Made by a program: the position numbers and the translations under genes
The notes under the pieces: generated by a model
The model's database searches: none
The model's input: the letters and a program-made list of their open reading frames with translations, nothing else
Told to the model about the DNA's origin: nothing
NCBI GenBank assembly: GCA_905221605.1
Contig: CAJNDS010001591.1
Coordinates: 124,001 to 188,000 of the forward strand
Origin: Symbiodinium natans
Taxonomy: Eukaryota > Sar > Dinophyceae > Suessiales > Symbiodiniaceae
Direction of reading: 5' to 3'
DNA: 64,000 bases
Shown here: positions 25,245 to 36,272 of the stretch, piece by piece
Numbering within the stretch: position 1 is the stretch's first letter
Layout of the letters: each line of letters opens with the position of its first letter

Positions 25245-27968
25245 GATGGCCTGGCGATGGCAGAAGCGGTAACAGAGAAGACGCCATCATGCTGGACAAT
25301 GCTGTGTGATTTCACGATCGGCCATAGACTCAGAGCCATGATGCTAAGCAGTGTACTGCTGAAGTGCATACACAGGCACCGTATTGCTTGCACATGCCTA
25401 GAAGCTTGCGATCCTTTTGGATGAGGCGGAGGGTTGTTTTCAGTTGCAAGCCTGATTCCGGCGGTGCTGGCTGTGAGGGGCTTGGCATCTTGGCATCTGC
25501 TGCAAGAGGTGGTCACTCACACCTTGGCGCATTCTCAGGTCAACTTAGCCTCCAATCACTGGGATGATGAGTGTGACACCTTAGCATCCTTGCGGTCGTG
25601 GCTTATGGCTGATGGCATCATCGTGATTGGCATGCATTTCTGGGGGGGGGGGGGGCCTTGTTAGCGCGGCTTCATGCAAAGTCTTGGTTCGCACTGAGTC
25701 GCAGCGCCATCCCTCAGCCGAGGTGATGATGATGAGCATACCCGGGCTTTATTCTCTAGTCTGCTGTGGGCATGCGCAGGCCCGGCAAGCATCGAGAGGG
25801 GTGAAGAGCCGGAGTTCGTCTGGAGTCTGGTCATGTTGTGCTGAGGGAGCGAACAAGTGCCTCTTGCTGCCGGCTTTGGTGCTTGTGGTGTGGGGCATGG
25901 CTCTCCACCTGCAAGATCCACATTAGTCCAAGTTGGCCAAATCACGACATTCTAGTGCAGCTTGTAGACGTGTTCAAGTTTTCCAGCATACTCTTGTGTC
26001 ATCTCAGGTGACTTACACTCACCCTGATGTGCCTATTACTTCAACGACAACCACCACAACTACAACTACAACCACCACCACAACTGGAACAGGCATTGCC
26101 CCCATAGTGGTAGCACCCTGCGACGAGTTGAGGTGGCTTGCCTGACACTGAGGCATTCTGATGTCACTGTTTTGTCCCCCCTTGCTCGGCACGCGGAACA
26201 AAATCACTAGCACAACTCGCCGAGACTGAGGATAAAGGCAGGCTTGATTCTGTTGGCCCAGTGCGTGGTGCCAGCAGCACTCTGCAACTATGTGGCTCCT
26301 TGCCTTTTTTGCAATAGACCCTTTGCGGTCCGTGAGTTGCCTATGCTTGGCTTCGTCCTAGTTCTATTGTTTGTCGGGCCAATTACTTGTTTTGTCTTTT
26401 TGTTCGGTGTCCTGGTCCTCTCCTTGGTCCACTGTCTAGGTTGGCGTCCTTGGTGGTGCCGGCTTGGTATCCGCCTTGCTCGCCATTCCAGCTGCCATCG
26501 CGCTTTCTGCTGCCATAGCTGAGAATCTTGGCATGCAATGGGTTAAGTAAATTGGTAGGCTTCCGGGCACCCCAAAGCATGGGAGATCATAGGGTTCTCT
26601 GCCTATCCCTACAGCAACAGACGGCACAGGTGGGATGCAGAGTGTCGAGAGCCGCTGGTGACGTGGCTCTTCATTCACGGCCTGCTTCTCTCGTTGGTGC
26701 CAGGCACATCAGGGCTTGGCCTACTGGCACAGCACGAGTTATCTTGCCAGAGCCGACTAAAGCAAAGGACACGAGCCGTGCTCCCGATTCTGTGTGAGAC
26801 TGTGTGAGGCTTATTCATGCTATGCCTTGGCATGGATTCAGAGGTTGTGTCCTATGCCCGCGCAGCCCTTATGTTGTACCAACGTTGTGCCGCTCACGGC
26901 TTTTAAAGACTATGAGGCGCGAGACCATGTCTAATGCGCACAGGCCTGAGACAGCAGGCCCGAACAGAACATTCAGTCTACCCGGAAGACACTCGCAAGG
27001 AGGACCGCTTGCCATGCGTTGAATCGAAGCTGCTTGCTTGGCGTTGGGCGTGGCAAACAAATTCGCGTGTGGTTGAGCAGGAGACGCTCGGCGCATGTGC
27101 TCACCATGCCACTCGAACGAAAATGACTTGATCGTACTCGTAGTACTGTCCCCTACACTCACTTTTGTGCATGGCTAGAGTGCCAGAAGAGTTGCAGGAG
27201 AGAGGGTCGCTTGGCACAGAATCCACGGCACACGATAGCCAAGAGACCCAAGGTAAACACATGCCTTGTTCTGCCGACGCTGATTCTTTTGATTTTGGGC
27301 GCGTACATGCTCGCCCACACCACCGATACTTCTTGTGACTCACCTACCTTGGTTGCTTGCTTTTGTTTCTAAATGCCATTCGTCCTTCGCACTGTGCTCC
27401 GTGCAAGCGAGGTAATCCAGATGTTCGGTGGTGGACACGACTGGTACTGATTTTGACAGCCGTGGCACCAATTGTGGGAAGCTGTTGCGTCGAGAAGCTC
27501 GGCCTCAAAGGATTCTATCCTCAAGCATCAGCACACAAAGTGTGGGGCCTTTCGTCACCTCAGGTGCTGTGAAACACGAAGCAGCGGCATTCCCGGTGCC
27601 TGCTGGGACCCTCCTCCGGTGCAGGCTCTTGACTCGACATTGGCTGAGGTGGAGCTGCAGAGTAGGTCGTGAGTATGTGAACCTGGAGCGTAGATTCGAT
27701 GCCGTCACCTAGCAGGGCGGCGGCATTCACAACGTCCCTAGCCAACCTTTGAGCCCCCTGCCCCCAATCTCCAGACGCCTTTGGCCGCACTCAGATGGTA
27801 CATTCTCTCAGTCGCGTCCCGTTTTAGGTACCAGTTCAAGATGCGGAGCCTTTTTTGTGGGACGATTGGTACGATAACTTAGACTTCGCCCCGTATGCCA
27901 GCGCGGCTGCTGTCCTCGGCCTTGACGGCTCAGGGCAGAATCGATTTTTATTTCTTCGCGAGATGTAG
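25245..27968 (+). CDS. Exons of a possible membrane protein with a Thr-rich linker
   Basis: Candidate exons all start after AG|G. About 25245 reads EDGLAMAEAV. Exon 26008-about 26145 reads VTYTHPDVPITS and then a run of Thr codons (26041-26085), then GTGIAPIVVAP. Exon 26440-26541 reads VGVLGGAGLVSALLAIPAAI then ALSAAIAENLG, a strongly hydrophobic membrane-type segment ending at GTTAAG. About 27170-27250 reads EELQERGSLGTESTAHDSQ. About 27600-27665 reads ALDSTLAEVELQSR. Exon 27828-27968 reads EPFLWDDWYDNLDF and ends in TAG. Poly-Thr linkers are common in dinoflagellate surface proteins. That these exons form one gene is inference; phases were not all checked. No family recognised. Confidence 0.4.
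26041..26086 (+). repeat. ACN trinucleotide repeat (poly-Thr coding)
   Basis: About 14 ACA/ACC/ACT codons in a row within an open exon frame. Mixed third positions suggest selection or age rather than a fresh slippage array. Confidence 0.8.
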
Positions 27969-29914
27969 CTCAGAAACACTTGGGAGGCATGTCTTCGAAA
28001 AATTCGAAAGGCCATGTGCAGGATTCAAGTTTGCCGTGGAGGTCTCATGAATAGGATTCCGGGACATGGATGTGCCTTCCAAGCATGATTTGCAGTAAAC
28101 GAACAACCAAACATCGGTGAAGCGAGATGCCCAAGTCTGTTTAAGCAACTGGCCCCACAATGACGCCTTTTAAAAGGCCCATGACGGAGCCAGTAGCATC
28201 AAAGTTTGCGACATGATTGTGCCAGAAAGTCCGGAAGTGCTGCGCCACCCACTGTAGAGCTTGAGATAGCTGTCGCCCGCAGGCATGGCCACACATATCA
28301 TTGGCTAAATCGCCAGCTGCCGAACTCCGATTTGTATCTATTTATGACTACGGCTAAGATCGCAGGCTGCCATCCTTCCACCAAGAGGCACTGCGGAAGG
28401 AGCTCATGGGGCCTGGGCAGAAGAACCTGTCTCAGTCTTCGCAGCCACGTGGTGCGTGGACGCTGTGGCAATCAGCCCGAGGCATCAGCCGCTTGCCAAG
28501 CCACAGCCCATGTCCTCGGACCGGCTTCCTTGAGCTTTGTGCGATTTCGTGCGTCTTTTCTCAGCTGAACACCTCTGGAGCTGTTACATTCGTCCCCTTC
28601 AATTCCCTTAACGTGATGAAGGAGATGCCTCGTCGTGGGTCCGGAAGCAGATTGCCTGGCCCTCAGCGAAGAGAGTGGCCTGCATTCAAAGGCTGTGACG
28701 GCACATGTCCTGGGCGGCATCCCGAGTGCACATCCTGGCTTATATCAAATCTGCAGGTCTTCACAGCGCAGCATGGCAGATTTGCTGCTGACCTAATTAG
28801 TGGCACCACTCGGACCTTCCCTTTGGGAGACGTTTGCAAAGCTTCGTTGGGACGATCGCTGGTGTCCAACTTATGGCTGGAAAATCCTGGGCCGCTTGCT
28901 GCTGCTAAGAGCGGAACGAGAAGTAGGATTGAACATCATCGCTGCCTCTGTGCTCAAGGACTTCAATATACAGCCTGGCGAACATGCCCTGGGGCAACAC
29001 AATGTACAACAAGCCCACCTGCAGGCCACCAGCAACGTGAACCCAAACCCTTCTCAGGCCCTGAAGGCTCATAAAGAAGTGGGAAGCGACCGTGCCGCAG
29101 CCAGCCTCGCCCAAGGTCTCTGGCTCAGGGACGAGCAAGGAGTGTGACTTGTTTAGGCTTCGTTCGTGGTTCAACCAGGTGATGGCCGCAAGCAGCTGCT
29201 GGCACGGCAGCAAAGGCGACCAGCCTCTAAAGTAAGCTTGAATACACCTTGGTGTACCCTGAACGTGCCAGTCTTCTAAGCCTTCTGAGCCGATGTCTCA
29301 GAACTGCCTTTGCTTGCGGATGCTGCTGTCATTGTCATGCCAACATGGCTCGTCCAACGGCCTCTCGTGGTCAGAAAGAACTACAGTGTCAAGATGTGTC
29401 AAGCTGCATCACAGGCAGCACCGCTCGCAACATGTCGCAGCCTCAGCACCTGCTAAGCCTCCGCCCCCTGTCCGTCCATGCCCAATCCAATCAACTGATT
29501 TCATCCAGCTGCATGTCTGACAGGCCAGCTCCCATTTCAGATCACCCACATTTGGCGCGGGCGCAGCTGGACCCACGCTTCGCTGTCGAGCACAAAAACC
29601 ACCAGATGATTCAGGCTGATACCATACCTGGGCAGGAGAGATTTGACTTGAAGGGTGCTGTGGCAGAGTGCCTGGATCTCGGCAGATGGTTTGTCCTACA
29701 GAGCAAAGAGACGTGTCTAGAGCAGTCTGTTTGCCATTCTCTTCAACCCTTCCTCGGCAGATCACTGGATGTATGTTGTATGTGCATATTCATATTGTTA
29801 TCAATGGTATATGTATATATATATATATGGTTATACATAATTCATGTTTGTGGTCAGTGCAAGACCTTGAAAGCATGTCCCGCCAAGCCCAGACCGAAGC
29901 ATTCTGCTGGCTGA
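27969..29914 (+). CDS. Weak exon candidates, unrecognised
   Basis: A frame open from 28406 to 29074 (222 codons) includes LNTSGAVTFVPFNSLNVMK (ends near 28625) and, after ctgcag|G at about 28759, VFTAQHGRFAADLISGTTRT. A second frame at 29249-29914 includes HQMIQADTIPGQERFDLKGA then VAECLDLGRWFVLQSKE. Both look more protein-like than the opposite strand, but neither matches a family I know, and their ends run into low-complexity DNA (TATATA at 29810-29830). Real exons probably cover only parts of these frames. Confidence 0.25.
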
Positions 29915-31595
29915 GCCGACGCCTCAGCGGACGCCAGAGTTTTTGCTGGGGGGGGGGGGGGGGGTATTCTATGCTACACAATATGTAAGATATCATATGC
30001 AATATACACCATATCCTATACGCAATATACAAAGTTGTGTGATATAATGCTGAATATATAGTCTATAATGGAGTAGTTACCCAGTGTGTTGATGACCCCG
30101 GCTGTGGCTTGCCTCCGGGCAGCGCGCAGCACGCATGTGCAAACCTAGGGTTCAGGAGGTCCGAACCTCACCGCCGGAAGCATGAAGACCAGATGCCAAA
30201 ACCAAACGATCAGTTCGCTGAATCATGGCCTCTTGTCTAACCAAGTTGGACGCGATCCTGGCAAACGCTTATATAAGCCTTTGCTGAAGGGAGAGCGGCA
30301 GTTTGTGAGCAGGAACCCAAAGATGCCTCAGCCTTCACACCATCGTCCACCTTCAGTTTGTTGTTTGTTCCCTGAACCTCATAGGGGTTTGTTAGGGTTG
30401 AGGGTGTTAACAGTTTAGGGTTTTGGAGGGGTTTAAGTAGTAAAACCTTGCCTTCCCTGTGAGAGTGAGTGACGAAGCCCCAAACCTCACAACGTTCCCA
30501 GTCACCATCGGCGCCTGGCCGGCGGCTTGATCGAGCCTCCCAAAGCAGAGGATGGAACTCAGGGTTTATGGGGGGCACTAGTTCATGGGCTGTTGAAGGC
30601 TAAGACAGAAGGTGTAGAGCGCAGTGGTCACGTCGAGGGGGGGTAGCAGCCACGGCCACGCAAGGTTCAAGGCGGCGACGATGTGAGGAAACTAAAGGGG
30701 CTGCATGTGCGCCACATTGCAGGGTGTGACCTTTAATGGTAGTAGTGACAGCATTCACGGACCTAGGCAACAAACACGTTCTATGTATTGCAGAAGCAGG
30801 TCTTACGGAAGAGCCCAATGGCCGCAGTGCCAAAGCCTCGTCGCCGCAGTCGGCGCCTCAGCATCGTGGCCCAAGGGCGGGGGAGGGGGGGCACGTTGCA
30901 GGGAACTTTCGAGCCAGTACCCGAAACCAGGGGGCCCAAGAGCCGGAACCACACGCTGTGGATGCAGGAGCCCGTTGGTTTTAGGTTAAGGGTTTACATA
31001 GGAGATCATAAGAGTTTAGGCTTGACTGTTTCAAAAGGGGAGAGAGAAAGCGTCACCCATTGCTGTTTGGGTTCGGTTTAAGTTTCGGTGACGGCTTTGG
31101 CTGCCTTCGAATCTCGGCTATATGCCGGGCAGTTACTGGTCACATCCTGGCGGGTTCCTGAAACCTGGTGGTTGCCGTTGCTTGGGTCGCTGGTTTCTCC
31201 CACGTCCCATCCCCCTATGAAAAGGAGCCCCTGGTGCTAACCGCAAGTACAGTGGCAGCAAATAGAAGCCGAAAATCTTCGAAAGCCCCCCTTGGGGAGA
31301 GCTCTGGCAAGTTGCGACCTTTCAGATTGCCCAAAAACCCCTTGAGTTGGTCAGATCACGCCCATACAGCACCACGTTCGAAAATGTGGCTCCATGAGCA
31401 GCACAGGAGTAGACAGGTATAGACTTTGTGCATGGGCCCGGGCCCCCTCTGCGGCTCTAAGATCCTCGGCTGCAGAAGGAAAGTAGAAGCTTTGCTGCGT
31501 CATGTTCCTCATGCGGGTTTCCGAAAATGGGGGGTATTCTTTTTGGGGGTCCCTTTCAGGGGATTCTGTTCCAGATTCTCCTGGGCCCTTTGAAG
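29915..31595. other. No supported gene; G-tract and degenerate telomere-like scraps
   Basis: A G14 run at about 29949-29963, AT-rich palindromic-looking DNA to about 30065, and weak GGGTTTAGG-like scraps at about 30380-30440 and 30980-31020. Nothing else that I can support. Confidence 0.4.
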
Positions 31596-31688
31596 GCAGC
31601 CATGCTGGCGATCGAGTCAGGAATGACCATGGAAGAGATAAACAAGTGCTCGCTGGCCGCGAGCAACGCGCAGCTCGACTGTCCATGA
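31596..31688 (+). CDS. Small exon candidate, unrecognised
   Basis: After tttgaag|G the frame reads AAMLAIESGMTMEEINKC then SLAASNAQLDCP and stops. The AG|G start and even amino-acid composition support an exon; there is no family match and no linked exon. Confidence 0.3.
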   Translation, partial: AAMLAIESGMTMEEINKCSLAASNAQLDCP

Positions 31689-31900
31689 CAGGGTCAGATG
31701 CCTTGCGTGTGAGGAAGGCTTTCTGAGTGTCTTCCAACTAAGGTGGGCAGACGAATGCATGGCTAAGGCTACAGCACCTAGTGTTCCCGGATGTTCCCCG
31801 CATTCAGCACGAGATGTTGCAAGAGCAGCTGCTTTGCTTTTGGATTGTTGCGATGCGGTGATTCTCGACCCGAACCCCTACAGGAGGCTCAAGAAGCAAA

Positions 31901-33678
31901 ATGCTGCTTGAGAGACGTTTCCGAACAAATGGGTCCCAAAATCTGTACCCTATCCTGTCGCGTAGCCTTAGCACTTCCTGGACAGAAAATTACCCTCGAG
32001 GCTTTTCGGAAACATCTTGCACCTCAATTCCCGCGTCACGTGGCCTGCCATTCCCACGTTACGCGGCTTTCTCTCGGAACCCCATGGCAATGGCACCGCT
32101 CAGTGGGGCAACCAGCGATGTTGACTCATTTGGCCTGAAGGGGCTCCTGTTTTCTCGACTGGGTTTCGAGTCCTTCGGGTGCAAAGATTATAGGTATCCT
32201 GCGGTGGCTCTGAGGGCAAATGATGAGGAGATCATCACTTCGTGCCAATTTAGCAGGACACGCAGCAAGAATGAGATCCAGTTGCTGCGAAACAGCTTCT
32301 ACACAGAACCCTTGGAAGACCCAGTCCCGGAAGAAGAGGAGGTGGGGGTCCATCTGCAGATCACTTCTGCTTCTGATGCTACTACTGCTGAGTGGCCGCC
32401 GACAAAGTCGCCAGCAAGCATATTGCATACAGCTATAGAGGAGAGGCCCAACACTGCCATCTTCAATCTCAACGCTCAGCAGGCAGGGAGCGGGGATGGC
32501 GAGTCTCCAAATCATGACCTTGCAGATCAGGCTGCAGTAGCTGTCCTCCGACATGGTCAGCGTCAGGACTCGGTCTTTGGCTCCTCTTGGCACAACACGA
32601 TGGATTTCCAACAATACCCGTTCGATTGTCCCATCACAGACGATGCCGTCGTCCAAGCGAGGCACGCGGCCAGCAAGCTGAGTAGCTTCGCTGATTTCGA
32701 CGTGATCGTATCGTCGCCGTATTTGCGCTGTGTTCAAACTGCCATTGCCTTGGCCGACGCATTGGATGTCATGGTGATCTTGGACTACGAGCTCGGGGAA
32801 GTCTTCGGCCCGGTGGTCTTCGGGGATGTGGATCCGGCTGGCCGAGCGTGGCGATCCCGGCAGGAGCTGCATACAGCTTTGGCGAACTGCCCAAACTTCT
32901 CCAAGGCTTTTCGAAGCCACCGGTTGAGCGAGTGTGTTGGCAAAGGGTCTTGGGCCGCCCACCCAGCTGGGGCGAAAAGTTGACAGACGCCCATCATCGT
33001 TATGCCAGGAGGTTCCTGACCCACCTCGGCCGCGGCCGGCGTACGGGCAAGAACATGATCCTGGTAAGTCATGGCATCATGGTGCAGACTTGTCTCAAGG
33101 TGCTACCGGGCACCTCGGCCTTAAGTGTGGCTTCCATCCCCTTCTGTGGGGGACTGATGGCCGGGCTCCGTCGGATCTCGAAGGGCAGCCCCCAGCTCGC
33201 CAGCAACGATTCACTGACCTGTGATTCGGCGAATTCTCCGTGCCAGGAGATTGTGGGGGACTGGCCCGAGGGGAACAGCGAAAAGAGGAGGCCAGCAAGT
33301 CAACACCTGCAACGAGCACAGCTTCATGGATGGGACGTCCAGCCCTTTCAAGTCGTTTTCGACGTTGCGGAGGACACGCCAGCGGCAACAGCGAAGCGCG
33401 GCCTGGACCTTCTTGCGAGGCTGAAAGCTGGCAGTTTCTCCTGGGCTCAGTTGAAGCTCCTCCTCGGGCAACTACCCACCGAGCTACCCCTGCAAGCCTT
33501 CCAGACTCCTGAGCTTGGCGACTCTACTCAGCTCTCCATGGAGATCTTGAGCTGCCCCTCTCATGGTTGGAAAAGGCAGGTCAGTCCCGAGCAGCCAGAG
33601 CAAAACGCCGTGGACTGCAAAGTTCCACAACTGAACCTGAACGGCAGTCGTCTGATGGAAAGGAGGCGCAGCCAGTGA
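31901..33678 (+). CDS. Histidine phosphatase (phosphoglycerate-mutase-like; UBASH3/Sts-type), one frame break
   Basis: The protein starts at ATG 31901. After a Ser/Glu-rich region of about 210 residues comes VAVLRHGQRQDSVFG, with the RHG catalytic His near residue 218. Then come VIVSSPYLRCVQTAIAL (phosphate-binding Arg), ELGEVFG, and, in another frame, SWGEKLTDAHHRYARRFL and MILVSHGIMVQ with the second core His at 33070-33072. Order and spacing fit the histidine phosphatase superfamily and resemble the UBASH3/Sts branch. The first frame ends at 32983; the rest is one frame back. The switch is near 32925-32955 and would be removed by one extra base at AAAGGG (about 32941-32946), giving about 592 codons. 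No introns are apparent, unlike its neighbours. It may be a retroposed copy, a pseudogene, or a gene with an assembly error. Confidence 0.8.
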
Positions 33679-33735
33679 TGCGTATGTAAGGCTTTGCATC
33701 GCGACACTCGAGAGTTGCCAGGCGCGCCAGGCTTT

Positions 33736-33858
33736 CACGAAAATAAGGGACCCCAATATAGACCCCACGTAGTAGGATCCCCTTAAAATCAGAACCCCAA
33801 TATAAGGTACCCCTAATATCGTAAACTTCGTAAACCCCGATATCTGGCAAAGGCGGGA
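33736..33858 (+). repeat. Copy of a dispersed ~120-bp repeat
   Basis: It shares ordered blocks with 50804-50930: ACGAAAATA, GACCCC, GTAGGATCCC, CCCCAATA, AAGGTACCCCTAAT, then GGCAAAG. A partial copy also ends the first 271-bp unit at about 50533-50571. It starts about 60 bp after the phosphatase stop codon. The class is unknown; no terminal inverted repeats are obvious. Confidence 0.7.
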
Positions 33859-34017
33859 ACTTCCAAAAGTTGCCGCGCCGGCAGAAAGTGTGAATGCACG
33901 TCAGGACTGATGTGCAGGGTTGTTCAAGCATCCGGCATGAAAGACTGCATCCTGTACTCAACTGTCTAAGGCAGAAGCCGCATAACAGCTCCGTGGCCCC
34001 ATGCTCATGCTCTCCAT

Positions 34018-34100
34018 GTTATCATTCTCATTATTCTCATTATTCTCATTATTCTTATGATTCTTATGATTCTTATTATTCTTATTATTATTGCAACCCT
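34018..34100 (+). repeat. TTATTC/TTATGA short tandem repeat
   Basis: Hexamer-like units (CATTAT, TTATTC, TTATGA) in series. It produces artefactual frames rich in Ser/Tyr on plus and Ile/Arg on minus. Confidence 0.85.
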
Positions 34101-34674
34101 GTGTTCCAAAGCAACAGACGACATGAACTGGGGCCTGCCTTTTTCGGCGAAGCACTCAGAGGTGTTCCCAGCACGACTGCTGTCTGCGAGGGGTGCCGAC
34201 AAGTCCGCCAGAGTCCGTGTGAGAGCCCTGATGGGTCAGATTGTTCAGTCCAGATGGGTGGCTTCTCGCAAGAGACCCTGGTGTAATTCAGCCGTTCAGG
34301 CTAGCCCAAATGCTGCTTGTGCATCCCAGAATGGGAACACAACTTGTTATATGCATCAGAGACCGTGAGCACGTGGAGTGCACCAATTGGGATTTGGGCG
34401 GGGAATCTTGCTGCACATCCAAGTGGCGCTGGGCGTTATGCCCTATTCTTGCTCGAGATGGAGGTGTTCTGCAATATCGTGGAATTGTGCTGACATCCGC
34501 ACCTCCTCGGAGCGACGGGGTTCGCGACAGCGTGTTTGAGGAAAGTGTTTGGGATGAGTGAGTGCTGCGATGCTTGTAGGTCCTGATGCTCTGAGTTAGC
34601 ATACCTAGGCCGAGCTGCCACAAGCACTTGCAGCTAAACGGAAATAAAGTTGCTCGTGGAGTTTCCATTGGCAG

Positions 34675-34923
34675 GCCATCGTGCCCTCGAAGGCCAATGT
34701 GCAGGCTGTGGCCATTCGCGGATCAGGGCCTTCAGACAAACTCACAGCCCCAGACTCAACGCTCCCTTTGTCTCTTGCTGAATTCATTTATCAAGCTGAT
34801 GCAAGTGCGAGGTCAACACTGCTCCCAGCGATGCGACCCTTGTCAGAACTAAAGCCGTCACTTCCAAGACCTGAAGAGCCACAAGCTGCTTTGCAGGCAG
34901 CCACTAGTCAAAACCCGGCCTGA
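34675..34923 (+). CDS. Exon of an unrecognised plus-strand gene
   Basis: After ttggcag|G the frame is open for 82 codons: AIVPSKANVQAVAIRG, TLPLSLAEFIYQADASARST, LLPAMRPLSELKPSLPRPEE, then an Ala/Gln-rich end and TGA. The composition is convincingly coding. It may belong with the coiled-coil exons downstream. No family recognised. Confidence 0.5.
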   Translation, partial: AIVPSKANVQAVAIRGSGPSDKLTAPDSTLPLSLAEFIYQADASARSTLLPAMRPLSELKPSLPRPEEPQAALQAATSQNPA

Positions 34924-35079
34924 GTTCGAGAAGGCCGACGGAATGTTTCACAGAATGACCTGATCTCTCACACCCTGTTGCATTTTGGAGCATTGGCAGG
35001 TGTGGAACACGTACGGCAGCAGTGCTGGATCAGGGAGTTGCTCCATTCCCATCTATTACAAGCATCGGAGGATTGAGAT

Positions 35080-36272
35080 GGCATCTCGGTGGCACATGTG
35101 GAGTTTGTTATTCGTGGGGTGCTTGTGAACCGCAATGTTCCCGTTCGGGTTCCGTCATATAGAGCGTTCCCTAAGTGTTGATGTATGTAGTTCCGGAGCA
35201 TGCACGGCTGGTTCGAGCGTGTCTGCTACCAAGCAAAGGCGAGGCTAGAAAAGATGCTTGGCAGCACGCAGCACCACGTGGAGTTTGTGCTGCCATGCAC
35301 ACTGCGTGATGAGCCTGCACTCAGGATGGACAAAGACCATGCGGCTTTAGAGGAGGTCCCGCGCAGTGACTTCCACACGTTCGGACTCTAAATCACGAAA
35401 CATCCATACACATCTTGGCTGCCGCACTCGAGCATCCCCTTCAACACCCGGACAGAAAAGACATCGAATCGTCTAGTCTCATCCCAACGGCAGCATGCGC
35501 CCGGCAGGCGACAGAATTTCAGGCTAAGAGAGAAGCTGCGATAGCTGCAGATGAAGCTGCAACAGAAAAGAAACGTGCCCTGCCTGAGCTCGAATAGCGC
35601 CATTCTGAACCATCATCCTTCATGGAGGGCATTGCAGTTGCCAGGCATCACTTGCTTCCGATAGTCACGTTCTCCTACAGCGCCCAGGCGCTAAGCGTCA
35701 GAAAAGGAAGGACGCAAAGGCAAAGAGCGAGCAGTTAAAAAAGGAAGCAGATGGCATCAACAAGTTGGGACCTGAGCCGACTGCTCAACATCTCTTGTGC
35801 GATCTTCGGTTTTGCGGCCGTGCAGCTGGAGGTTTGGCAGTGATGGCAGCTTCTTAGACGCTTGGCACGAGCTATCGAGTCACTTCATGACCCAACATAA
35901 CGGATGAACTATCCCGAACAAGTCAAGCGATTGCTTCAAGGAGATGATGGCGAAGATGGACCCCAAGGCTGCCGTTCCCGGGGTCAGGGTTTAGGGTTGA
36001 AAGGGGGATTTTCGGATTGATCGAGTGGATCTGTTGCCGGCCGCGCAAGACTTCTCACCAACTCTTGAAGACAGAAATCGCGGGAAGTGAGAAAGAGCCA
36101 CGGAAGTTGTTAAGAATTTGATTCCTAACTTGAACTGCCCAGGTACTGGAGGAGGAAGCCAGAAAGGCCAAGGAGGCAGCAGCCGCTGCTGCCAAGGAGG
36201 CAGCAGCTGCGAAAGCGCTGCTTGGCCAGCCTGTACGGATGCAGCGGCTTAGGGTTTAGGAACACAGGGTTT
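35080..36272 (+). CDS. Exons of an Ala/Lys/Glu-rich coiled-coil protein
   Basis: Several protein-like segments in order. About 35085-35170: HVEFVIRGVLVNRNVPVRVP. 35200-35391: ARLEKMLGSTQHHVEFVLP and on to an acidic tail; HVEFV recurs in both. About 35490-35597: ATEFQAKREAAIAADEAATE. About 35690-35850, after cgcccag|G: KRQKRKDAKAKSEQLKKEAD. About 36144-36260, after gcccag|G: VLEEEARKAKEAAAAAAKEA. Short introns and AG|G starts match the other genes. A degenerate TTTAGGG scrap sits at 35984-35998 and others follow at 36245-36275. Function cannot be told from coiled-coil composition. Exon ends are approximate. Confidence 0.45.

Noticed and set aside
32126-32962. 278-codon minus-strand open frame
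   Set aside because: Shadow of the histidine phosphatase, whose catalytic motifs are on plus.
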